64,000 nucleotides of DNA from Saccoglossus kowalevskii (taxonomy: Eukaryota > Hemichordata > Enteropneusta > Harrimaniidae). The stretch is from the NCBI RefSeq assembly GCF_000003605.2, contig NW_003118931.1:50413-114412 (forward strand), written 5' to 3'. The notes beneath the pieces were generated by a model that saw only the letters and a list, made by a program, of their open reading frames with translations, made no database searches and was not told the origin of the DNA. Below, in pieces: positions 26,419-37,330 of the stretch (the stretch's first letter is position 1; the number at the start of each line of letters is the position of its first letter). Made by a program: the position numbers and the translations under genes.

Positions 26419-26499
26419 AAATCAAGCGCAAAGTCGCGTGTTTTTACTATGACAAAATATAATTCAAAAATAGATGCGACTTGTTGTTACTGAAACGCT
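26419..26499 (-). repeat. 82-bp hairpin-forming dispersed repeat, right (inverted) copy
   Basis: This is the reverse complement of the 24857-24938 repeat, with one single-base indel and a few substitutions by eye. It keeps both arms of the internal quasi-palindrome. Homology stops near the base where the left copy passes into the 42-bp tandem, so only the hairpin unit is shared. Confidence 0.75.
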
Positions 26500-29477
26500 T
26501 GGTGTGCAAAGCATCTATCGTGAAACCTTGGATGACGTCATTTATAAAATGGTGATCATTGAAATAGTGTATACATGTGTCTAGCAGTGCTGATAAAACT
26601 TAATTATCTAAACTCTGTAGATTATTCATTATTTAACCTAAACTCCAAAATTGAATGCATATATGCATTACATTGTATATTGTGTTGTTCAGGTCAATTA
26701 TATTCCATGCCAGTCTTCATTTAGCATTTTATTCCATGACATCAGACAGACATCAAGAGAGACCATGTTCAATTTCGGAATTTCATTAACACTGCAACCT
26801 TTGTTGTCATGCGCACAGACAACGTTCAAGGAATACTCATTGGCGATGCTATTAATGTTCCCTTTTATATTCACACATTCAGAAGACATATACATCACAT
26901 TGGCAGAGGCTACACATAAATAAAAAGCCCTCATTACGAGCATGTACGCAGTTGTATGCGAGCTTTAGACATGTATAATCAGAAAATTATTTCACTAATG
27001 GGAAATTCCAAAAGAATTGGAGCTCAACCAATTTCCAGAATATGCATCTATTGCCCATAGTAAAATGTACACAATCACTATTTCAATTTGCTGGAGCATT
27101 TTGCTGTTCAGTGGATCGTGAAATGCTGAAAGACTCAGAGTATTAAATAAATAGACTTTAATAGAATGTCTTTTAAGTGCAAGAATCCACTTGTCGATGA
27201 TAATATATATATATAAAACAAAATTAAATTGTATGCATGGTTGCTTTGATTAAATGTTTAAATTGATGAAATTAGTTTAAAGAACAATATGCCTCATTGG
27301 ATTGACCTGAATGCCAACAATATCTTATGTCTTCTACTCGAAACCTACTACTCAACTACACGTGTGACACCATCTGTGGTTATTTATTTTTCTGTGTTTG
27401 ACTTTTGGTCCAACTGAATTTTCCTTTTTCATGATATATTGGATGTACTCATGTAACATGATATTGTAGTTTTCTATGATTGTCTGTTACGAATTACTTA
27501 CCTACACTTCCGTGGTTTACTCTGCAATATATGTATTATTGTTGATGACCTTTTTCAGATCTATTATCTAGATTACTGACACTAAAACAAATAGAACGTG
27601 CTAACAGTTTGTCTCATCGGCGATCTTACATTTTCATCATAGCAGTTTTGTGATATACGGTGATATACCGGAAACTCGATTTGTTTCTCAAGTGACATAT
27701 TTATTAATATCGTTCATACATATCGGGAACGAGATAACATTACTTCGTTAGAAAGATAACCAAAGAGGGCGCTTTTCATATATCGAGGTTATATGTAGCA
27801 CGACTATGCTTAGATATCGTTGCTGTGTTACACACATGGAGCCAAGCACACTTTCACATAAATTTGGTCACATAACATCTACCATTTATAACGTATTGAA
27901 GCATTGAAACACATTCCGATTGGTATTATCTGACATATTGGGAGGGGGTCCTCAGGTTGAATAAGCTTCTCCAAAGGGCGACAATATGACCCAGTTAATT
28001 CCAGCATATAGCTTCAGAGCAGACCAACTGCTTATATGGAAAAACGGATATAACAATAGATCGGTGAACATAATAAGCCGTACACATGTACAAAACAAAT
28101 GACAATATTCGGGAAAAAAATTCACAAGTATGTTATAAAATAAAGTCATATCAGTGGGCGTAAAGTGAAAAAATATATGTGAAATTATTACAGTACGGTC
28201 ACCTTCCGCACCTAGGAATTATATGGAAGCAGGAAGAAAAGTAGATATAATATAACAACAAACGGAAAATCTATATAGTATATATTAACGATATTCATTT
28301 TGAGGACTAGGTTGTAACTTGATAGCAGACAAGTGTGCAGGTGTTCTTGTCATCAAAGGTTATTAACTACTTGGCTGTGGTTCCATTGAGAGCATCTCTG
28401 ATGAATTCAACACTCAATTGAGAGTTGCCTTTCAAATTCATTACGCTGACGTTACTGACACTGAAAATATCGAAGAAAATCAAGTGTCCCAATAATCTCA
28501 CGGGAGAAACTATTTTTTTTGTGGCAGTCTGTGAATACAAATGCTTTCAATATCACTGGAAAAATTGTAATATTGATAATCGATTGTTGATTACTTCATC
28601 TACGCTCACTTAGATTTAATGTACTGTAATTGATTTGTATTAATGAATAGATCTATTCAGAATTCAATACAAAGCAACACCGCATTATTGTATTGAAATG
28701 TCACAAGATGAAATAGATTTACAATAAATGCCATAAAGAAAATGACAAATATAACGCCGGGAATGAAGTGATTTAGCATAAATATATTTGTAAATTTGTC
28801 AGTATAAAGTATTATTTCTGCTAAAGTATCCATTATTTTCTTGTGCTGTATTTCTGGTATAAAACAAACTTATGATGCGTCTATAAGATGTTGCTATAAG
28901 TACAGTGATGAATCAAAGCCTTATAAATGCTAATGTAGCAATGTGACATGAACAATTGGGTTTACTGGTAATCGGTTCTCACTGCGTACGGAGACTCGCG
29001 ATAGTGAATAGATATAAATTGCTGTATTGGTGAAATAACACTCAAATTTATCCTGACTGTATCGTTGGAAAAAGTTTGCGAGAAACAAAATCTTTCAATG
29101 TAATGTCGCATAATGAAATTAACAATCATACATTTGAATATTAAACAAATTTTTGCAAATCAATCAAAAATAAGTTTTAAAACGAGTGCATACGCATTGC
29201 AATAACACTTGCATGATAATTGTTTGATTTGTTTAAATAAGCAACTATACTAATACTTGTTGTTACTTATCTCGATAATCATTCATTATTTGACTCGATG
29301 TAGGTGTAGATGAAAACACATTTTTGAATAATCTAACTAGATACGACAATAACGCCAAGAAATGTAAATACAGAGGTATTTTATATCAATCCTAAGAAAT
29401 ATTAGAGCAATTAATTAGTATTATTCATGTCAAATAGTTTTCTTAAACTATATTCAGTTAGTGGTAAAATATGGTAT
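26500..29477. other. gene-free stretch with one weak exon candidate
   Basis: A TGACGTCA lies at 26533-26540 and a 16-bp palindrome (AATGCATATATGCATT) near 26653. On the minus strand an 81-codon frame (26698-26943) includes a plausible acceptor, a T-rich tract ending TGTGTAG, followed by about 68 open codons with four cysteines. It has no recognised family, and the length is within chance, so I do not call it. No other element was seen. Confidence 0.5.
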
Positions 29478-29639
29478 TGTCATGTTTGCATCATGCTGGC
29501 ATTTTAACACCACACTGCGAAAACGGAAGCAGGCGTGGGAACCCACGCCGACTCAACCGATGTCATGTTTGCATCATGCTGGCATTTTAACACCACACTG
29601 CGAAAACGGAAGCAGGCGTGGGAACCCACGCCGACTCAA
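29478..29639 (+). repeat. perfect 79-bp tandem duplication (83-bp period)
   Basis: Positions 29478-29556 and 29561-29639 are identical as far as I can read, with a 4-base joint. Each copy carries the palindrome GGCGTGGGAACCCACGCC (29532-29549 and 29615-29632). The DNA is clearly more GC-rich than its surroundings. The palindrome resembles a tRNA T-arm stem without part of its loop, but no tRNA box A or cloverleaf was found upstream. Identity implies a recent duplication or assembly-level repeat. Confidence 0.9.
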
Positions 29640-29860
29640 ATTTCTTTGTTCCTGCATTACAATTTGTCCACGTAGTGTGAATTCATGTGCCATCAGGTGT
29701 GAACTGACTTCTCGCCAACGCTTAAATGGGGAGGGGGGAAATGGAATTGGGGGACGTTGGGACGTCATACCAGGTGCAGGTCTTAACGGATGGTTGCGAT
29801 AACCTCGCAAGTGGTGTCTCACGTGTCTTAATATTAAAGAACATCGAAGCTCAATTCCAG
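29640..29860. other. GC-richer unclassified segment
   Basis: A G-rich block (GGGGAGGGGGGAAATGG, about 29727-29743) sits in a 200-bp segment distinctly richer in G+C than the flanks. Frames are open on both strands across it: a 113-codon plus-strand frame (29461-29802) and an 82-codon minus-strand frame (29574-29822). Neither has a motif I recognise. With the adjoining 79-bp duplication it may be one dispersed repeat or a decayed coding fragment of foreign composition. Confidence 0.35.
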
Positions 29861-32800
29861 AAACTGACTGTGTCTGACTACATGGGTGTGTGAATGACTT
29901 CAGTGTTCCGTTATAAGGTCTTATGGTATCCCTACACTGCAGAAGCGAGTAATCCCCGAAATTCTCCTTTGAGCCACATTACAGTATGCTACATTTATAC
30001 TGAAGACACAATGTGGCAAAACACATTAAACTTAGTTGTTTCAAATTTAATAAGCTGTTTCAATTTATAAAATGTACTATATTATGACAGAATTAGAACA
30101 AATATATAGACACGTTATTTTAGATATTTCAGATGTTCAGTGAAAGAAAATAAATGAGTATGCTTATTCTTTTAAAATGTATTACAATACATGCAGAATA
30201 TTTCGGCAAACAATGTGTACACTACGTCTCATGTATGATAGAGCTTTGTAGTTATCACATAATAAGGGGAATATTATTAGTAAGAAAAATTAGAAAGTGT
30301 ATAACTTGTATTGATATTGAATTAATTGATTAACGCGACAACCCTTGAATATTTTTAAAAGGTATTAAGGGAACAGTGGATTAAGTGGTTAAGGTCATTG
30401 TATAATATGTCTCCGCTCTTGGTGCTTGTGTGTGCACATGTGTGTTCTAAATCTATTACAGAAGATTCTCAATTTTTTCAAGCATGTCAAACTCTGCGGA
30501 TTGAAATTACTGAACTAATCGCTTCCCTCGAGGCGTAGAATTACCTGCTAACACCACCATTATCCTGCTGTGTTTATGTCTGGCGCTGGATTACTATTAA
30601 TGAGTAGTTGGAAGGAGGCTGCATGGAATATAATTGTCACAATTATTATCAACACCGGTGGGCTGCAATGCTTTTAAAATTAAATTGAAGAAACGTAAAT
30701 GGCGTGTAATATTATAGGATGTGACATTTCCTTATTCATCGTCAAGTCTATTTTACTTGTTTATTTTCTGTAAAATATAAATGTACATACATATAGTCGG
30801 TTTAGCTTTCCCGCGGATTTATCTCGATTTCTAAAAGAATTGCCATATGCGATAATATATATATTTAGTATGTACCCTGTTAACAAATTCCCACGTTTAT
30901 TTTCATCGTATAAATGTATAACTTTGGTTAAATATAGCACCGACATATTTGCTTACGGATTACACAAAACTATTCTATTTGCTGGTTCATTTATCAATAA
31001 CAGGAGAATAATGAAGTTGTCACGTCTCTATACGTATACGTATAACTCAGGTTCATATATTTTAAGAAAAAATCCATATATGTATTTGTTACTACAACTG
31101 TAAACATTTGTTAGTTATCTTCGAAATCTACATCAATAGTACCCAATATGTTTGATACTGACGCAAAATATAACCCCTGACAATATTTTTCCCACATATC
31201 ACGTGATAACAAACATATGGTGACGTGAAACTCGGAATCTCGTGCGTAATTATCCTTGTATTTCTGATGCAACATCAATCAATGGCGGACACCATATACA
31301 TGTATATTTTTACTTGGAACAATGCGAATTATAAGTTGTTTTTAGTAGGACTAACACTTGGTTTATAACAATCTAATTTAATAGCCTCATTGGTCAATTT
31401 TCTATCTAATTCAATAAAAATATAATGTAAATGTTATTTTAAATGTGCATACATATAGTGAATTCGTCTTTCGAACGGGTTTATTCTGATAAAAAAAATG
31501 CACGGGTGACACAATACTATGTTATTTACAACAATTAAACTTTGCTAGCTCATTATCATATACAGGAGTAAGATGAAATAGTCACGAACCATCATACATT
31601 ATATGATGCAATTGTTGCGACCATGTATGGCTATAAAGCAACGGCAATGCAACACAATTAAAAAGAATGATTTGTCTATTTTGTAATATTCAATACTTGT
31701 CCATTCAACATCACTGGTATTAACAAAAACGTTTCACAACGTGCTGCGTTCGCTGACATTTCGCGTGATTATTCTTTTATAATTTTGAATAATACAGTTT
31801 GAGATTCAGTTTGAAGAAAACAATGATAACACTCATATACGTGATTCCCTTCGTCTTGATACAAATTATAATTGTGATGTGAAACCAAAAGCTAAATGAA
31901 TGTTACAAAATAAATACTTTCAGTAAAAGCACATAATTCTACAGTACAGATAATTAATCATATCAATCACGTACCCATAAGGGAACCTGTCCAGTGCATT
32001 AATCCCAAATATCCATATACCATTTGTCAAAAATGACAGCCAGCTGAATGAATGGTAAAATGTCAACGACCCACAACGTAACAGATGTTATATATTAAAA
32101 AGATTTTTACTCAAAGCACAATTTACATAAAACTTACACATGCTATGCTACAATTAAAACCTGGAAACATTCACGTCATTTATATTTAACGTTTTTAGGA
32201 TTCCTTGTAAGCACATTATTCCATGGATAACTCATCATAATATTCAAAATTGATCGTGACAGTCATATGTAGCCCTCATAACACTACGTATAATTGTTTA
32301 GCAAAGATTACAGAACAAATTTTTGTATTGATATGATAGAATATTTCTGCCATAGGAACCAATTGTAAACTATTAAAAAACACACATTGCTCATCCTTTT
32401 TTGAGTTCGTGTTGTGTAAAACCTTAGTTCGGTGACTATATATTTTTATTTCAGAATTTTAAACATTGGGACAATCCGACCCCTCTTTTTGAATATCAAA
32501 TATTTCTGTGTATTTTTTAATCGAAGCAAACTACCCAAAGTGCCACTAAACAAGAGCATTTGATTATATGCTTTGTAGCAAAATAATATTAAGCATTTAG
32601 TGTAAATGAATATGTAATTTCAAAACATGCCAAAATAATGCATATGCGATAACAATTTTGTGTTCGGCATGGTTAATTGAACATGGTTAATAATGATGCG
32701 TATTGAATGGTTGTCTCAGTATTCTCTGATTATTTTATGAAGGAAACATCTGCTGTGATGTTACTAACCTGGTCATAGAGCGTTTCAGTCTGTACATTAC

Positions 32801-33995
32801 GTATCTTTATTATTTATTTATCAACAGTTCGAGAATGTTAAATTTGTAGCAAATGTTGGATTGAAGTAATAACGAAGTGCGTAACATATTTTGTAATTGA
32901 GACCAAATTTATTCCCCACATATTAACGGTTATATTAATACTGTTTGATATAGAAACGTTAGAAAATCAAAAATAATGTGACGCCGATTCACACCACGCA
33001 ATTTAAATTGTAGATTAAAACCAATATGTATTTAGGACACACGGTGCTTATACTATCAATTTATACATGAAAACGTCACAATGGTATTTCAGTCCTGCCA
33101 CGGAAGATATATAGCATCTGATTCAGACCCAGCTGTGAGAATAACTATAATAATTAAATATTGCAGTAGTTTTAGAATTATGGCTCCCTAAGTAATTGTA
33201 AATCTGCACTGGGTAAGAATATACGTAGAGTATGGTGTGGCTATTTTCTTATAAGTCAATCGATATTAATACGTCGAATGAATCAATATTGACATTCTGA
33301 TCTTCTTGTTGCATGTTCGCATATAATATCCACTATTATATTTAAAAAAAACTATTATGCAGTCAAGTAATACGAAATGAGGTATTGCCAGACTAGCCAA
33401 TAAACTGTCAGTTCTGACATAGCGAATGTGTCTTAGTTGTATTTGATGTATATTTTTGGTGTGTAACCGACGTCTCTGTCTGCCTGGTATACTTAGTTTT
33501 CTCACTTAGATATAAACCTGCACGTGTACATTTTATTCAATATATTAATTCAGCTTCGTTCACACTTGAACTCGGACACAAATTTATTATTCTATAATAT
33601 ATTATATAACATATTAAAAAAGTCATATTGAAAATATGAGTATGAGTATGAACAGTACGACCATCAACAATCAATGTCACAGCGCCGCCTATCAACGCAC
33701 TGCATTTAATGGCGCATTTCAAAGACCACTATAAATCGTATTCAATACCATATAGAAAGAGAAATAACCCCTTACAGATGCACAGCACTGCGAATTCCCT
33801 GCATATTTCAGATTACGAATACTGTTTCAACGTCTCAGCTGAGAAAAGTTAGACCTGGGAATTCAGAATATCTGTTGATAATTGAGGTTGGTAAATCTTA
33901 ATAAACGATATTTAATTGAACCTATAATTGGGTCATTATTTATTTATATCGACTCAACGCGAGGGAGTATGATATCTTTTTATCATTCTCCCGAA
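29861..33995. other. gene-free AT-rich stretch
   Basis: Apart from a possible SINE head at 30361-30460 I see no element. A 16-bp palindrome TATACGTATACGTATA lies near 31029. Overlapping short frames at 30761-31103 on both strands are noise. Immediately before the 27-bp array the sequence is ordinary AT-rich DNA. Confidence 0.55.
30361..30460 (+). mobile_element. possible tRNA-derived SINE head remnant
   Basis: TTAAGTGGTTAAGGTCATTG (30381-30400) resembles the RNA polymerase III box A region of tRNA-derived SINEs. A decayed box-B-like GTGTTCTAAATCT (30443-30455) follows at a distance usual for such heads. Body and tail are not evident, and box B has at least two departures from consensus. This is a weak call that could be coincidence. 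Confidence 0.3.
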
Positions 33996-34697
33996 TTTTA
34001 CATATATGTTGAATGTTTGAAATTTTACATATATGTTGAATGTTTGAAATTTTACATATATGTTGAATGTTTGAAATTTTACATATATGTTGAATGTTTG
34101 AAATTTTACAAATATGTTGAATGTTTGAAATTTTACAAATATGTTGAATGTTTGAAATTTTACATATATGTTGAATGTTTGAAATTTTACATATATGTTG
34201 AATGTTTGAAATTTTACATATATGTTGAATGTTTGAAATTTTACATATATGTTGAATGTTTGAAATTTTACATATATGTTGAATGTTTGAAATTTTACAT
34301 ATATGTTGAATGTTTGAAATTTTACATATATGTTGAATGTTTAAAATTTTACATATATGTTGAATGTTTGAAATTTTACATATATGTTGAATGTTTAAAA
34401 TTTTACATATATGTTGAATGTTTAAAATTTTACATATATGTTGAATGTTTAAAATTTTACATATATGTTGAATGTTTAAAATTTTACATATATGTTGAAT
34501 GTTTAAAATTTTACATATATGTTGAATGTTTGAAATTTTACATATATGTTGAATGTTTAAAATTTTACATATATGTTGAATGTTTGAAATTTTACATATA
34601 TGTTGAATGTTTGAAATTTTACATATATGTTGAATGTTTGAAATTTTACATATATGTTGAATGTTTGGAATTTTACATATATGTTGAATGTTTAAAA
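33996..34697 (+). repeat. 27-bp minisatellite, 26 copies
   Basis: Exactly 26 head-to-tail units of a 27-bp sequence (ACATATATGTTGAATGTTTG core) occur with almost no length variation. Units end in TTTGAAA (G type) or TTTAAAA (A type). From the left the order is twelve G, then A, G, five A, G, A, three G, one TTTGGAA variant and a final A type. Units 5 and 6 share ACAAATATG in place of ACATATATG. Each other unit holds the 10-bp palindrome ACATATATGT. The period is a multiple of three and lacks stops, so long frames open on both strands (33882-34715 plus, 277 codons; 33940-34713 minus, 257 codons). Their repeat, FYIYVECLK or NIQHICKIS, has no known family. I regard both frames as by-products. 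Confidence 0.97.
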
Positions 34698-36247
34698 TTG
34701 GCCAAAATCGCATGAGTTCTCATTCTATGAGTTCACTATGTGACATTAAATCAACGTCACATCATGTATCATATATACATCTGAAAACAAGTCAACTTGA
34801 AGAAGTACATGAACATATTTTTAAAAAACAAACTAAATTGCCCATTGTGTACAAAATATAATTGCCAACAATTTATCGTTGCATGCATTTTTAGAAATAA
34901 ATCGTTATGTTGTCATGGGAACGCTTGACTAGAGTTGTACACTAATTAATAAAGATATTGAGAATGAGACGAGGGTGTCATGTATGGAAACATACCAGGG
35001 TGAATAACAATTACCAATTGAACAGTTGCCATGTATATCATTAATAAGAATTTGCGTATATTTAAATTTTACCGGAAAATCATTTAAACAATAAATGTTT
35101 TGCTATAAGAACAGGGAACTTAAACTTATTAATATACTATCACTTTTTAAGAAAACAGTGATAAAATATATGACGATATAATTGCCATACCTTTTTAGAA
35201 GATTTATTACCGCATATTGTAGTTTGGCAGGTATTTAATCTCACGTAACATACGTCCCATTTGTTATTTTCCTTGTCCGTGTGAGTTGTTATTCGACTCC
35301 AAATCATAGAAAACTAAGTAGATTTGACAATTAAAGCGACAACTGATGGATATATATTTACCTTACGGTGATCGACGCCGTGTACGGAGGTCAGTAGGTA
35401 TGACGTAGGCTCCATCATTTACTGTGACAGTTTATTTGTTCTTTGTCACCATTGAAACGGAAAGGACAACCGATACGTCACGTTAGGAATGATTTACAGA
35501 TTCTACAAAAAAATCATTGTGTAAACACGAATGATCGATGCCGCCCTCAGACGGCGAAGCTTGCACTATGCAATTCGTTACTCAGATAATATATGTATAT
35601 AACGTTAGTGGACGGCAGGCCAATTATTCTAATTAGGCATTCAAACAGTTACATTTAATAGTGACCATGCAATGTGACCATGGACAGTTTTTAATGTAAT
35701 CAGAACTTTACTGTACATATTTAAGACCTATTTTGTTCATTGTTTTCTGTGAACTTCTTGATTTGAAACCATTCGAACAACTGCCACATACACAGGGTTA
35801 ATTGGATATAAATGCTGCTGTAGTGTTTTCGGTGCTTAGAACTCGAACATAGGACCGATTGTGATTCAATTTATAGTGCAGGCACACGTTTTTCGAGTAA
35901 AGTGAGAACTTTCTCAGTCATAAACATAAAATAATAGTCCAGCAAAATAGTTATTGTATTGTTCAAATTTTAAACGCGTGAAATTTGATTGAGTTTAATA
36001 TGGTCTTCAAAATAAGAGATGAGATCTCTTCTATAGGCACATATATTTGGGTTTAAGGAATAAGATTTCGAATAAAAAATTGAAAAATCTTGTAATTTTT
36101 TAGTTTAAATTATTTAAGTACATTAAGCCACTGACCCAAACAATTACATAATACAATAAATACATGAAAAATTCTGGCACTTAAGAAGAAATAAATCTAT
36201 AATTAAGTTAGTATCGTAGAACCGCAAACACACATTGATGAAGGCGA
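34698..36247. other. gene-free AT-rich stretch
   Basis: No gene was seen. A slightly GC-richer section at 35350-35600 carries scattered CpGs but no frame or element that I recognise. The lower end may hold the 3' UTR of the minus-strand LINE that ends at 36248; no clear tail repeat marks it. Confidence 0.5.
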
Positions 36248-37330
36248 TTAGGATAAAATGCTTGCTCTTTTTTCCATTGCAAGAGGGATAAATTTATTGA
36301 GGTTGCGCAGAACAAATACGTTGTTGGATTGCATCAGCAAAGAAAATGTCAAGTAGGATGAATGTTCACAGTAATATTTTAGAATAGATTTACTTCTAAG
36401 GTCACTGTAGAGAGGGCATATCAGACAAAACTAGTATTCATCCTTAATTTTAGTATGGGCAGGCCTACAACATTCACACAATCTAAACTCCTTAGGAATA
36501 TTTTAAGATTATGAGAAGAAACCCGTAATTTTGACAAAAACGTTCTGAGGTGCATTTGATCAAGACACAGGAGGTACTTTTCAATGCCAAAACTGAATTT
36601 AAACTTGACATAAGTGCTTAATTTAGACAATGACTAAACAATAGATCTTGTATATCTATATTGCAACATCTTTTCCTTAACGAATTAATAAAAACAATAG
36701 CATTAACGAACCCTTGATTGCTCCAAGCTTCCTCCATCCCTAATCTAAATAACATTATCTCGCCTTTTCTACTTTACCACGTTCATACTTATAACAATAT
36801 GTGCAATACAACTATCATGCATTGATGGGAGCCGCAACCAATATTTCACAATTTTGACAGGTCTACAAGAGCGAAAGCAATAACGACCAAGCTCGCCACG
36901 AACTGCTACATTTGAAGAATTTGTAGGAACCCCGAGAACAAAATGACAACAATTGTTGTGTAGAGCCTCAATGTCATTGCCATCATGAAACCCCCAGATT
37001 ACACAGTCGTAAGTAATAATTGGTAATATTTCAGCATCAAATACTTTTAAGGCCAAATTTGGATCTAGAAAACCAAATTTCAGTAGACAACAACCTTAGA
37101 CCAATTAAAAAACACTTTTCAGAGTTTTTTAATCTCCCACCTTTTTGAAAGACCATAATTTTAGTTTTCTTTGTATTTACTTTTAATTTCCATTTACAAG
37201 CATAAAAAGAAAAGTTATTCTAAAGGCGTTGTTTACCCATGACTGTGCTACTAAAAAGAACGAGGACATTTTCAAATAGTGAATAATATAGCTTTAACGC
37301 AGCAATGTGAATTCAAGACGCGTAAACCAA
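36248..37330 (-). mobile_element. LINE remnant, CR1/jockey-like RT and C-terminal domain
   Basis: Read on the minus strand from 37330 down: IHIAALKLYYSLFENVLVLFSS, then ACKWKLKVNTKKTKIMVF (typical RT palm to thumb) and DPNLALKVFDAEILPIITYDCVIWGF. Next come GVPTNSSNVAVRGELGRY, HLRTFLSKLRVSSHNL, RLCECCRPAHTKIKDEY, CPLYSDLRSKSILKYY and NLNKFIPLAMEKR, with a stop at 36248-36250. That is the order of a CR1-like ORF2 C-terminus, including the Cys-rich knuckle (C-E-C-C ... C-P-L-Y). Breaks: the catalytic FADD reads FENV (37265-37276), with an in-frame stop at 37220-37222. There are several frameshifts, and roughly 50 codons seem lost between MVFQKGG and DPNLAL. The 5' part (endonuclease, RT N-terminus) is absent. 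The host gives no sign of using it. Confidence 0.88.

Noticed and set aside
26698-26943. 81-codon minus-strand frame with an acceptor-like site and four cysteines
   Set aside because: Length is within chance for this composition. A plus-strand frame covers the same bases, there is no recognisable domain, and no AATAAA follows closely.
29532-29632. tRNA-like T-arm (GGCGTGGGAACCCACGCC) as part of a tRNA gene
   Set aside because: Part of the T-loop is missing and no box A, anticodon stem or acceptor pairing could be found in either copy.
33882-34715. 277-codon plus-strand frame (and 257-codon minus-strand frame) of nonapeptide repeats
   Set aside because: Both strands are open because a 27-bp period lacking stops is repeated 26 times. 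There is no family, no signal peptide and no unique domain outside the array.
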